From the NCBI RefSeq assembly GCF_900157365.1, contig NZ_FUEZ01000004.1, positions 1,227,066 through 1,291,065 of the forward strand: a DNA stretch of 64,000 bases, given 5' to 3'. Below, in pieces: positions 27,803 to 36,352 of the stretch. Numbering within the stretch: position 1 is the first letter of the stretch; every line of letters begins with the position of its first letter. A program made the position numbers and the translations under genes. A model generated the notes under the pieces. It saw only the letters and a list, made by a program, of their open reading frames with translations, was not told where the DNA came from and ran no database searches. Source of the DNA: Mycobacterium numidiamassiliense. GTDB taxonomy: Bacteria; Actinomycetota; Actinomycetes; Mycobacteriales; Mycobacteriaceae.

Positions 27803-28399
27803 GTGACCCGTATCGCCGATCGTGCCGCGGACTTCTCACCGTGGTCGCCGCGGGAGACCGAGTTGCTTGCGGTGACCTTGCGGCTGCTACAGCAACACGG
27901 GTGTGACGGGTTGACGGTGGACGCGGTCGCGGCCGCGGCCCGGGCCAGCAAGGCCACGGTGTATCGGCGTTGGCCATCGAAGGCCGAATTGGTGTTGGCC
28001 GCGTTCATCGAGGGGATCCGCCAGGTCGTGGTTCCGCCTGATGTCGGCACACTGCGGGGCGATTTGCTGAAACTGGGGGAGCTGGTGTGCCAGCAGGCCC
28101 GCACGCACGCCAGCACCATCCGCGCGGTGCTTGTCGAGGTGTCGCGTAACCCCGCGCTCAACGACGCATTGCAGCACCAGTTCCTCGAGCAGCGGAAAGC
28201 CTTGATCCAGCACATCCTCCAGCAGGCCATCGACCGCGGTGAGATCGCCGGCGCCGCCATCAGCGACGAACTCTGGGACTTGCTGCCCGGCTACCTGATA
28301 TTTAGGTCGATCATGCCCGGCCGGCCCCCCACCGGTCGCACCGTGCAAGCACTCGTCGATGACGTCATCATCCCCAACCTGACCCGACCTACCGGGTAA
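27803..28399 (+). CDS. TetR-family regulator
   Basis: The 198-residue protein has the helix-turn-helix GLTVDAVAAAARASKATVYRRWPSK near residues 36-60 and the C-terminal TetR_C_11-like region (LRGDLLKLGELVCQQ, DELWDLLPGYLIFRSIMPGRPP). GTG 27803 is the start that gives the usual length. It lies between an intact methyltransferase gene and a block of decayed genes, one of which is MmpS. A TetR next to MmpS-type transporter genes is a common arrangement, so it may have lost its target. Confidence 0.87.
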   Translation: MTRIADRAADFSPWSPRETELLAVTLRLLQQHGCDGLTVDAVAAAARASKATVYRRWPSKAELVLAAFIEGIRQVVVPPDVGTLRGDLLKLGELVCQQARTHASTIRAVLVEVSRNPALNDALQHQFLEQRKALIQHILQQAIDRGEIAGAAISDELWDLLPGYLIFRSIMPGRPPTGRTVQALVDDVIIPNLTRPTG

Positions 28400-28608
28400 C
28401 GCGGCGGTTTGGGCTACCGATTTGCCGACCGGTCGCCCGGTAAACGACCGATGGACGATGGGCGGACGTGGACTCCGTCATGTCTTGCCTTGTCCGGTCC
28501 GCTCTCAGCGCAGGAAGGATGTCCTAGCCTGAAGCGATCGTATCGCCGGTTATCGAAAGGCAAAAGGGTGTATGGGATTTCGATTGGTAGCTGGTCAAAT
28601 GAGGGTGG

Positions 28609-28850
28609 ATGCTGCTGGTCGCCGTGGCGTAGGTCGCGGTCGCGGGGGCTGCGCGTGTATCGGCTGTACGGTATCTTCGGCGGCTCATCACACCACGTCG
28701 GCTGGCAGTCGCGTCTCGAATCACATCACTCTGTTTAGCCCGAAGCGGGTGGTCCTTGAGGTTTTTGGCCCGCCGGGCACGGTGGCAACTAATCACTATT
28801 TGGATGTCAATGCTCAGCGGCAACCACGGTGGGGCCGGTATAACCTTGGC
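28609..28850 (+). pseudogene. MmpS-type membrane protein remnant
   Basis: From ATG 28609 the frame reads MLLVAVA then a TAG. A second frame contains VYRLYGIFG, and from 28734 a third gives FSPKRVVLEVFGPPGTVAT and LDVNAQ. These are the hallmark segments of MmpS proteins (single membrane span, then the PKRVVYEVFGPPGT strand). The C-terminal half is missing. At least two frameshifts and one stop show it is dead; the partner MmpL is not present in the window. Confidence 0.65.
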
Positions 28851-28963
28851 TCCTCAATGCGCCGCCTTGGTGCCGAGGCGCTGCCCCGGTTGGGCGAGTG
28901 ACAGGATTGAGATTGGTACGTGTGGGCCATCATCGCCATGCAGTCATTGCGGCTCCGACAGGT

Positions 28964-29095
28964 GTTCATGGTGAGCGTGGTGAACAGCACGTTATCCGCC
29001 TCGGTGAGGATGGGCCCGGGGCGGTGCAGATAGAGAACACCCAGTTCGAACTCCTCGATCCACATGCCGCGCTGCACGAAGGTCTTCGATTGACC
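28964..29095 (-). pseudogene. MaoC-like dehydratase N-terminal remnant
   Basis: About 45 codons on the - strand read SKTFVQRGMWIEEFELG, LYLHRPGPILTEADNVLFTTLTMN, the N-terminus of a MaoC-type hot-dog hydratase (EEFEVG, then T-EADN-LF-TLTMN). Beyond TMNT the sequence loses similarity and the catalytic hydratase core cannot be found. It is a truncated relic between the MmpS and E1-alpha relics. Confidence 0.55.
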
Positions 29096-29198
29096 AATCA
29101 AGGGCCCGCGTCGCATTGATCATAAGTTATTGATAGTGTCTCATTGCTATAGTCTATGGTGAGCGCTCGGGGTGCTTCGCCTTTGTGATCAAGGAGGC

Positions 29199-30055
29199 CG
29201 GTTTGCCCCTGACGCCCACGACCATCGACCTCGAGGGTTATCCTCGTCGGCCCGGACGGAAAGTCCACGGCAGAAGCACGGTACAACCGGGAGCTGCCGG
29301 TGGAGACCCTGTGCTGGCTCTACGAGTTGATCGTCGTCACCCGCGACCTCGACGGTGAATTCGTCAACCTGCAGCGACTGGGCGACCTAGCGTTGTTTCC
29401 CTCATACCGCGGTCAGGACGCCGCCCAGATCGGCGCCACGGCGTGCCTGGGCGAGGCCCATTGGCTGTTTCCGCAGTACCGCGAACTCGGCGTGTTTATT
29501 CTGCGTGGAATACCGCCGGGCAATGTCGGGGCCGCCTGGCGGGGAGGTGGCACGGCGGTTTGGAGTTCACCAAGAAGTGCTGCGCATCGATGTCGATTCC
29601 CATTCGGGACGTACGGGTTGCACGCGGTCGGGGCTGCTATGGTCGCACAACGCCTCGGCGAGGACTCGGTCGCGGTGGCACATCTCGGTGACGGCGTCAT
29701 CAAAGAGGGCGACGTACACGAGGCCCTCAATTTCGCCGCGGTGTTCAAGGGGCCGCGCATCTTTTATGTGCAGAACAATCCTGAGCAAGCAGCTGGTGGC
29801 ATTGTCCATCGCGCACAAGGCGGTTGGGTACGGGATGCCTGGCATTCGCGTGGACGGCAACGACCTGTTGGCTTGCTACGCGGTGATGGCGGACAACGTG
29901 CAGTGGTGGTCGACAGCGCGGTTGTCGCGCGGCCGACGATGACGCTAACCTCCGCATTCGACCACCGCATCGCCGACGGCGCCCAGGTAGCCCAATTCCT
30001 TTGCACGACACAAGAACTCCTCGAATCTCCTGAAATGGTCCTGCTTGATTTGTAG
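29199..30055 (+). pseudogene. 2-oxoacid dehydrogenase E1-alpha / E2 deletion fusion (PdhA/BkdA-BkdC remnant)
   Basis: From about 29199 the + strand encodes a branched-chain or pyruvate dehydrogenase E1-alpha chain in several frames. Recognisable parts are [93 protein letters not shown], then [18 protein letters not shown]. After about 29905 it switches to an E2 acyltransferase C-terminus, [20 protein letters not shown] with the catalytic DHR, ending at 30055. The E1-beta gene and most of E2 are missing, so one deletion joined the first and last genes of an E1a-E1b-E2 operon. Four or more frameshifts followed. Confidence 0.75.
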
Positions 30056-30066
30056 AGAGGTTCCCG

Positions 30067-31212
30067 GTGAAACGCTACCTTTTTGATGACGACCACGAGG
30101 CCTTCCGGGTTACGGTCCGCGACTTCTACGTCGACCAAGTGGTGCCCGAGTACACGAACTGGGAACGCAAAGGAGTGCCGCCCCGGCACTTTTGGAAGGC
30201 CGCGGGCAAACTGGGGCTGCTCAGCATCCAGGTTCCCAAAGAATATGGTGGTGCCGGGCGGGGCGGCTTTCTGTTCAACGTCATCCTCACCGAGGAGTCC
30301 CGGCGCGCCGGAATCGAACTCGACAGCTTCCGAATGCACACTGACATCACCATGCCGTATTTCCTGCGGGTCGCTAACGCTGAGCAGCAGAGCCGCTGGC
30401 TTCCGCGGCTGGTGGGCGGCGACGCCGTCGCGGCGCTAGCGACGGCGGACGTTGGTGCGGGCTGTGACGATAAAGCCTTGACTGTCAGGGCCATTCGCGA
30501 CGGCCGCAACTATATTGTTTACGGGTCGAGGACGTTGGCCTGCGACGGTGCCGACGCCGACCTCATCGTTACCCCGGTTACGACCAACCCGGCAGCCGGC
30601 CGCGACGGCCTGAGCTTGCTGGTCATCGACGGCAATAGCCCCCGCCTCACCCGTGGCCCCAAACTGGACAAGGTCGGCCCGAGGACCCGCGGCCTGGCAA
30701 TGTTGATCTTCGACGACGTCGTCGTGCCCGCGGAGAACCTGCTCGGCGAGGAAGGCCGCGGGTTCAGCTACCTGATCGAGAACGTCGCTCAGGAGCGGCT
30801 GTCGATCGCCGTCAACAGTCACGCTACGGCGGTGAAGGAACTGCACGACACCATCGAATACGCCAAGGACCGCAAGGCTTTCGGCGCTGCGGTGTCGTCG
30901 TCCCAGCAGACCAAGTTCCTGCTCGCCACGTGTGTCACCGACATCGAAGCTGGCCAGTCGCTGCTGGACCGCGCCCTAGTCGCCCACGAGAGCGATGAAC
31001 TTTCCGCGGCCGACGCGGCAATCGTCAAGCTGTTCTGCACGGAGATGCGCGACCGGGTAGTCGACCGCTGCCTGCAGCTGCGTGGTGACTCCGACGACAT
31101 GCCGCAGTTTCACCCGATCTTCGCTGCCTACGCCGACGCCGGGCTATCCCCGACCTATGGGGCTTCTTCCGAAGTCATGAAGCTGATTATTGCCCAGTCT
31201 CTCGGCATCTGA
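30067..31212 (+). CDS. Acyl-CoA dehydrogenase
   Basis: The 381-residue flavoprotein is of normal acyl-CoA dehydrogenase length. It has an N-terminal helical domain (LGLLSIQVPKEYGGAG), middle strand domain (ALATADVGAGCDDKALTV, GPRTRGLAMLIFDDVVVP, ENLLGEEGRGFSYLIENVAQERLSIA) and C-terminal helical domain (FGAAVSSSQQTKFLLA). It ends in TYGASSEVMKLIIAQSLGI. FAD-dependent alpha,beta-desaturation of an acyl-CoA is expected; the chain type is unknown. GTG 30067 follows GAGAGG by a few bases. It starts 12 bp after the E2 remnant and was perhaps once in that operon. Confidence 0.9.
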   Translation: MKRYLFDDDHEAFRVTVRDFYVDQVVPEYTNWERKGVPPRHFWKAAGKLGLLSIQVPKEYGGAGRGGFLFNVILTEESRRAGIELDSFRMHTDITMPYFLRVANAEQQSRWLPRLVGGDAVAALATADVGAGCDDKALTVRAIRDGRNYIVYGSRTLACDGADADLIVTPVTTNPAAGRDGLSLLVIDGNSPRLTRGPKLDKVGPRTRGLAMLIFDDVVVPAENLLGEEGRGFSYLIENVAQERLSIAVNSHATAVKELHDTIEYAKDRKAFGAAVSSSQQTKFLLATCVTDIEAGQSLLDRALVAHESDELSAADAAIVKLFCTEMRDRVVDRCLQLRGDSDDMPQFHPIFAAYADAGLSPTYGASSEVMKLIIAQSLGI

Positions 31213-31228
31213 GGGAATCGTCGGAAGA

Positions 31229-31245
31229 TACCCCTAACTGGGGTA
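31229..31245. terminator. Short hairpin after acyl-CoA dehydrogenase
   Basis: TACCCC-TAACT-GGGGTA forms a 6-bp stem with a 5-base loop, 17 bases after the stop codon. No T-run follows. It is a candidate terminator between convergent genes. Confidence 0.35.
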
Positions 31246-31501
31246 CTAGCGGTGGTGAAGTCACGATAGTGGCGGTTGTTGGTTGTATGCGCCTGAGTAG
31301 CGCGTCGACGAGGGCCAGCTTCCGCCACGCAGTTTGGGAACCTACATGTTGTTGTAGCGATGGCGATGCGCGCCAGCTGATCTGGCCAATGAGTTGCCAA
31401 ATGCCGGGATCTGATGGACGAACTGTCCGGAGTGAATTTCAGATTCGGCCACTGTGTCTTCATCCTGGTCAGTTGATTGTTCTCATGCCTGGCGCTAGCG
31501 G

Positions 31502-32386
31502 CTATTCGGCCGACTCGGGCCTGATTGTTAGGGAGGGGGGCGGTGTGAAGCCGGGGTTGGCCAGCGCGGTCGAAACTCCGCTACCGATGGGGCCCTGACG
31601 GTCGAAGAACGTGACGACGCCGGTCGCGACGCCTCTGTAGCTGTAGTGCGACATTGATGCGAGCCCGATGTCGGGGCCTATGGGTTGTCGGCTGAGGGTC
31701 AGCGTGTAGTCGGCGTTGATGAAGTGAAGCCCATCAGTGCTCCAGTGGGCCAGCGAGCTGGTTACGTCGCCGGCCATTACCGCGCGGATGAACGGAGTGA
31801 GCGGTTCGTGGTCGACGAGCTGCTTGGTCTCACGCATCCATGCGAACTTCTGACCGTCGTGTCGCCATTCGTCTACGCCGATGCCGGGAGTGCCGGCGAT
31901 GGGGTCGCGTCCGTATGCCCACATGAACATCGGGACGTCGCCGGCAAGCGTCCTATTTTCAGGTGGTGGGGCGGGCATGGTGATCGGCGAGGTCCAGACG
32001 GTGCCGGGGCCCGGTTCGCTGCGGCGGAGAAATAAGGCGGTGGCACGCGCCACCAGCGTCTCATTCTGCGTCATCACCGCGTCGACGAGCTGGATGCGTC
32101 GGCCGTGACGGACGACGTTGGCTTGCACTCGCACGGCGCGCAGGGCGACGGGTCGCAGCAGATCGACGGTTATCCGCGCGGGTTGAAGGTCGGGATCATC
32201 GACGATGCGTTCAATGCTTCGGCCGAGCAGCCCACCGACGTAGTTGCCCGCAAGTGACTTACCCCACGGTCCTTTCGTAAGCTTGGTCGGGAGGTATCCA
32301 TCTCCGTTGCTGACGAAAAAGGAGAGCGGGGCATCGGTTGCAGCGTCGTGCCTTGACGCCGCGGGTGCATCGTCGGGAGCGGTCAT
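31502..32386 (-). CDS. Thioesterase family protein (double hot-dog acyl-CoA thioesterase)
   Basis: The 294-residue protein matches the TesB-like thioesterase family. The N-terminal hot-dog has PTKLTKGPWGKSLAGNYVGGLLGR and PARITVDLLRPVALRAVRVQANV. The C-terminal hot-dog has FIRAVMAGDVTSSLAHWSTDGL, then NADYTLTLSRQPIGPDIGLAS and GVATGVVTFFDRQGPIGSGVSTAL. It would hydrolyse an acyl-CoA to the acid and CoA, relieving CoA trapping in the surrounding degradation pathways. ATG 32386 gives the expected length. It stands alone on the - strand. Confidence 0.85.
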   Translation of the reverse strand: MTAPDDAPAASRHDAATDAPLSFFVSNGDGYLPTKLTKGPWGKSLAGNYVGGLLGRSIERIVDDPDLQPARITVDLLRPVALRAVRVQANVVRHGRRIQLVDAVMTQNETLVARATALFLRRSEPGPGTVWTSPITMPAPPPENRTLAGDVPMFMWAYGRDPIAGTPGIGVDEWRHDGQKFAWMRETKQLVDHEPLTPFIRAVMAGDVTSSLAHWSTDGLHFINADYTLTLSRQPIGPDIGLASMSHYSYRGVATGVVTFFDRQGPIGSGVSTALANPGFTPPPSLTIRPESAE

Positions 32387-32922
32387 TTTTCTCGAACGGG
32401 AAGGCGACCGCGAAGGCCTGCGACGCCACCAAGGGCATTCCTACGGTGTGCAATTCGCATAGAGCATGACTGATCACCTGAGACGAAGCGGCTTGCAGCA
32501 GTGTCTCTGGCATTCGCGCTCGATAGCGGTTCCATGGGTGTCAGAGCGTGCCCTTTTCACTCGGTGAGATGGCTCTGGCTGAAGGTTTTTTTGTTAAGCC
32601 GCTCAGGAGCCGGAAGGCCAACGGCTGCTGCGCGCAAGGGCGGCCTGGCGCGGGCCGCGTTCGAGGGCCACTCGGGTCGGTTGCACTGGCGAGCGCCAGG
32701 TTTGGCCGCCTTCCTGCCTGATCCAGACGCAACGAAGGTTGCTTGCTCCATCTGATCGCTCGCGTGGAAGAAATGCCACGCGGGACCTGGCAACGATGAA
32801 GCAACAGGGCGGCTGTGTCGCCGCTGAGTCCTAACAAGACGTACCTGGGAAGATCGGATGGGGAAGCGACCCGCATGCCGACCTTGACCTTCGGTGGTGG
32901 GTGAACAGCGGTCCCGCTTACG
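32387..32922. other. Gene-free spacer
   Basis: This stretch of about 536 bases separates two - strand genes. Frames on both strands lack family similarity and plausible starts. No repeat or RNA gene was noticed. Confidence 0.5.
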
Positions 32923-34149
32923 TCAGGCGGGTAGAGCATCGAGGGGTTCTGGGTTTCGGACCGGGATGCCGAGGAGTCGGCGGGCGTTGTCGCCCATGAA
33001 GTCTCGGGTGCGTTGTTCATCCATGCCTTCGGCGTATTTGTAGTAGTCCTTTGGTTCGGCGAGTCCTTCGGGGTGGGGGTAGTCGGAGCCAAAGAGCACT
33101 TTGTCCCAGCCGACGCGGGTGACGACGTCCTCGACGGAACCTTCCCAGAACGGGCTGACCCAGATGTTGCGGCGGAACACTTCCAGGGGGTGTTCTTCGA
33201 AGGCCTGGGGCATCTTGGCGTACATGCTCTCGAAGTCCTCGAACAGCTGGCGGATCCATGCGCTGCCGTTCTCGACGCTGGCGATCCGTAGTTTCGGGAA
33301 GCGGGTCAAGGTGCCATGGCAGATGAGACTGACCAGCATGTCGGAGATTTCGCGGTGGCCCAGCACCATCCAGCGGAAGGCGCCCATTTCGAAGAAGCTG
33401 CCCGAACCAGCAGGTTCCCACCGGGTGACGTAGCTGTCCAGTGGGGGTTGGCTGGCGTGCAACACCACGGGTATGCCGGCCTGCTCGACGTCGCTCCAGA
33501 ATGGATCGAACTCGGGAAGAGCCGGCGAGCGCCAACCTCGGTAGCCCTTCACCGGTGCCGGTTTCATCAGCACCGCTTTGGCCCCGTTGTCCAGCACGTA
33601 TTCCAGCTCGCGACGCGCGTCGTCGACGAGGGCTGCGGTGATCACCGGGGTCATGTACAGCCTGTTTTCGTAGGTGTAGCCCCAGGTTTCGAGCATCCAC
33701 TGGTTGAGGGCGTGGATGATCGCGACGACCAGTTCGGGGTCCTCGGCGGCCGAGTGTTCGACGAGGTTGGCCAGCGTCGGGTAGACCAGCGCTTCGTCTA
33801 CGCCGTGGGTGTTCATTATTTCGATCCGGGCGGCCGGGTTGCGGAAGGCCGGGATCGAGTCGATCGGTTTTCCGGTCATCTCCCGCAGGCTCAGTCCCTC
33901 GGGGTTCTGTCCGGCGTAGAACTTCTCGTGCGCGCCGGGTGCGGCGACCCGATCGAAAGTGGGGTTCGGGATGAAGTCGGTCACCTTGTCCAGGATGCAG
34001 ATCCGGGTGTGCCGTCCGATCTGGACGAACTGCACCGCTTTGCGGAACCGTTCGGGGAGGTACTTGGTCAGCGCATCCGGTGTCTCGTACATGTGCTGAT
34101 CGGCGTCGAAGATTGGGGCATTGGCGAACCGGTCCACGCTTGTTTCCAC
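32923..34149 (-). CDS. Amidohydrolase-2 family metal-dependent hydrolase/decarboxylase
   Basis: The 408-residue TIM-barrel protein begins APIFDADQHMYETPDALTKYLP; the D-x-D/Q-H strand replaces the classical HxH. It has HGVDEALVYPTLANLVEH, IPVVLHASQPPLDS, FPKLRIASVENGSAWI, and the active-site Asp in KVLFGSDYPHPEGLAEP. The last helix is FMGDNARRLLGI. Members decarboxylate or hydrolyse cyclic carboxylates and diketones in aromatic and steroid catabolism; the substrate is unknown here. It is divergent from the enoyl-CoA hydratase gene, with two TTGAC-type inverted repeats in the shared upstream region. Confidence 0.87.
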   Translation of the reverse strand: METSVDRFANAPIFDADQHMYETPDALTKYLPERFRKAVQFVQIGRHTRICILDKVTDFIPNPTFDRVAAPGAHEKFYAGQNPEGLSLREMTGKPIDSIPAFRNPAARIEIMNTHGVDEALVYPTLANLVEHSAAEDPELVVAIIHALNQWMLETWGYTYENRLYMTPVITAALVDDARRELEYVLDNGAKAVLMKPAPVKGYRGWRSPALPEFDPFWSDVEQAGIPVVLHASQPPLDSYVTRWEPAGSGSFFEMGAFRWMVLGHREISDMLVSLICHGTLTRFPKLRIASVENGSAWIRQLFEDFESMYAKMPQAFEEHPLEVFRRNIWVSPFWEGSVEDVVTRVGWDKVLFGSDYPHPEGLAEPKDYYKYAEGMDEQRTRDFMGDNARRLLGIPVRNPEPLDALPA

Positions 34150-34185
34150 CTCGCGTTGTCGTTGTTGGGCTGAGAGTAGAGCCGT

Positions 34186-34201
34186 TTGACAAAACCGTCA
34201 A
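34186..34201. promoter_or_regulatory. Operator-like inverted repeat TTGACAAAACCGTCAA
   Basis: Perfect 5-bp arms TTGAC/GTCAA separated by six bases lie 36 bp upstream of the amidohydrolase start. The same motif recurs at 34275 and, with GCCAA as right arm, twice at 50.9 kb. It probably binds a TetR-type dimer. Confidence 0.55.
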
Positions 34202-34274
34202 GTAGTCTAACTAGGGCACTGAGCTGGCAGTATTCAGGCCATATGCGGTATGTTATCCGAGGTCTCACCGTCCC

Positions 34275-34290
34275 TTGACAAAATCGTCAA
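34275..34290. promoter_or_regulatory. Operator-like inverted repeat TTGACAAAATCGTCAA
   Basis: This is the second copy of the TTGAC-N6-GTCAA element in the divergent region, differing from the first at one spacer base and centred 89 bp from it. It lies 78 bp before the enoyl-CoA hydratase start, so each divergent promoter would have one site. Confidence 0.55.
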
Positions 34291-34367
34291 CTGATCGACT
34301 ACCATGCGGAGAGAGGTGCCGCCAGGTGCTTTGCCGGGTTGCGCGAAGTGCGAGTTATGGGGAGTCA

Positions 34368-35174
34368 ATGCAGAATCCTTTCCAGCCCGAGTTGCTGATC
34401 GAGGCGCGCGGTGCGGTGCGTGTCGTCACCCTGAACCGGCCGGAGGCGCTGAACGCCACCAATGAGGCGCTACACGGCGCCTTGCAGTCGGTGTGGGCCC
34501 ATCTTGCCCAGGACGCCGATGCCCGCGCGGTCGTGCTGACCGGGGCGGGTCGCGCATTCAGTGCCGGCGGTGATTTCGAGCATTTCGTGGAGTTGTGGAA
34601 CGACCGGCCGCGGCGTCGTCGTGAGATCGATGGCGCCCGGCGTCTGCTGACCGAGATGGTCGATTTTCCGCTGCCGGTGGTGGCCGCAGTCAATGGTCCC
34701 GCAGTCGGCTTGGGCTGCAATCTGGCGGTGCTCAGCGACATCGTGCTCATCGCCGAGAGCGCCTACATTTCCGACCCGCACGTCAGTGTCGGTCTGACCG
34801 CCGCCGATGGCGGTGCACCGACGTGGCCGTTGCTGATGAGTATGCTGCGCGCCAAGGAGTATCTGTTGACCAGCGAGCGGATACCCGCCGAGCAGGCTGT
34901 GGCGCTCGGCCTGGCCAACCGGGTGGTGCCCGATGCGGAGCTTCTGGAGCAGGCGCTGGCGGTGGCGCAGCGGATCGCCGGGTTGCCGCCCCAAGCGGTG
35001 CAGAGCACCAAGCGGGCATTGAACATGCATATCAAACGCGCGGTGGCGGGTGTGCTGGAGTACGCGCTGTCCGAGGAGTTCGATTCGTTCGAAACCGTGG
35101 AACATCAGGCATTGGTCACCAGTTTCCTGGAGCGCGCGAAAGCCAGGTCAGCGCAAGCAAAGTCGCCGTCATGA
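34368..35174 (+). CDS. Enoyl-CoA hydratase/isomerase family protein
   Basis: The 268-residue crotonase has TLNRPEALNATNEALHGAL, the oxyanion loop GAGRAFSAGGDFEHF and NGPAVGLGCNLAVLSD. Its DPHVSVGLTAADGG segment has Ala and Asp where hydratases keep catalytic Glu residues, so an isomerase or hydrolase activity is possible. RAKEYLLTSERIPAEQAVALGLANRVVP completes the fold. ATG 34368, with GGAG seven bases upstream, gives a normal length. It is the first gene of a five-gene run with four acyl-CoA dehydrogenases; the next start overlaps its stop. Confidence 0.88.
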   Translation: MQNPFQPELLIEARGAVRVVTLNRPEALNATNEALHGALQSVWAHLAQDADARAVVLTGAGRAFSAGGDFEHFVELWNDRPRRRREIDGARRLLTEMVDFPLPVVAAVNGPAVGLGCNLAVLSDIVLIAESAYISDPHVSVGLTAADGGAPTWPLLMSMLRAKEYLLTSERIPAEQAVALGLANRVVPDAELLEQALAVAQRIAGLPPQAVQSTKRALNMHIKRAVAGVLEYALSEEFDSFETVEHQALVTSFLERAKARSAQAKSPS

Positions 35175-36352
35175 TGACCGGTACGCCAGTCGTCACCGAG
35201 CAGCAGATCTTCACGGACGACCTGTGGGCCTACCGGCAGGCGGTGCGCAGCTACATCTCCAGCGAGCCAGCATTGCAGCGCTGGTGCGGCACTCACTATC
35301 CCTCGACCGAAGCACACATGGCCGAGCACGCGGCGCTGATGGCCCAGCTCTTCGCCAGCGGCTGGAGCAGGTACGGGTGGCCGCAGGCGGCCGGCGGTTT
35401 CGGAGGCGATGAGCGTCACCGCGCCGTGCTCTACGACGAACTGAGCGCCGCCGGGGTCGACGTGCCCGAGCAACAGATGCTGCTGGAGACGCTGGGACCG
35501 GCAGTGCTGCATTACGCCCCCGCCCTGGCGGCCGAGTTCCTGCCCGCCTACCTGGCCGGCGAGGAGTGGTGGTCGCAGTCGTTCTCCGAGCCCGACGCCG
35601 GCAGTGACCTCGCCGGTCTGCGCTGCCGGGCGCGCCGCGACCGCGACACCTACGTCGTGTCCGGCCAGAAGATCTGGACCAGCCACGGCGCCACGGCCCG
35701 TCGCCTGATCTGCCTGCTGCGGACCGGCACGCTGGAGAGTCGCCACCGCGGCCTGACGATGATCATGATCGACACCGATACCCCCGGAGTTCAGATCGGT
35801 CCGATCGCGTTGGCCAGCGGCCAGAACGAGTTGTCGGAAGTGTTCTTCGACGATGTCGTGGTGCCGGCGTCCCGGCTGGTCGGCGCCGAGGGGCAGGGCT
35901 GGCAGGTCGCGATGTTCTTGTTGCAGTTCGAGCGGGCGATGTACGCCTGGTTGAGCGCGACGGTGGCCTCGCGCAAGCTGCGGGAGCTGCGGGAGCTGCT
36001 GGCCGAACTGCCCGACGGCGGTGTGCGCCGGCTCGGGGAGTGTTACACCGATATCGTCACCCTCAAGGCGCGCAGCGCGCAGACGGTGCGCCGGCTCGCC
36101 GCCGGTGAGGCAGTGGGTCCGGAGGCCAGCGTGGACAAGATCCTGTTGGCGACGGCGGAGATAGGGCTGCACGACTTGGCGCGCGATTTGTTGCCGACCG
36201 AGTTCCTGTTCGGCGACGGACCTGTGGCCGCGCATTGGCGTGACGACTGGTGGTACAGCAGGGCCTCGACAATCATGGGTGGCTCCGCTGAGGTGCAGCG
36301 CGGCATCATCGCCGACCGGGTGCTCTGTCTTCCGAAGGAGACCAGCGCGTGA
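35171..36352 (+). CDS. Acyl-CoA dehydrogenase (pair 1, first subunit)
   Basis: The 393-residue protein keeps the N-terminal and flavin-binding parts: GWPQAAGGFGGDERHRAVLYDELS, WSQSFSEPDAGSDLAGLRCRA, VVSGQKIWTSHGATARRLICLLRT, NELSEVFFDDVVVP, EGQGWQVAMFLLQFERA. It ends in IMGGSAEVQRGIIADRVLCLP. ATG 35171 overlaps the hydratase stop, and the next gene overlaps by four bases. Its close relatives act as one half of alpha2beta2 FadE enzymes, and the following shorter dehydrogenase is the natural partner. Confidence 0.9.
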   Translation: MMTGTPVVTEQQIFTDDLWAYRQAVRSYISSEPALQRWCGTHYPSTEAHMAEHAALMAQLFASGWSRYGWPQAAGGFGGDERHRAVLYDELSAAGVDVPEQQMLLETLGPAVLHYAPALAAEFLPAYLAGEEWWSQSFSEPDAGSDLAGLRCRARRDRDTYVVSGQKIWTSHGATARRLICLLRTGTLESRHRGLTMIMIDTDTPGVQIGPIALASGQNELSEVFFDDVVVPASRLVGAEGQGWQVAMFLLQFERAMYAWLSATVASRKLRELRELLAELPDGGVRRLGECYTDIVTLKARSAQTVRRLAAGEAVGPEASVDKILLATAEIGLHDLARDLLPTEFLFGDGPVAAHWRDDWWYSRASTIMGGSAEVQRGIIADRVLCLPKETSA

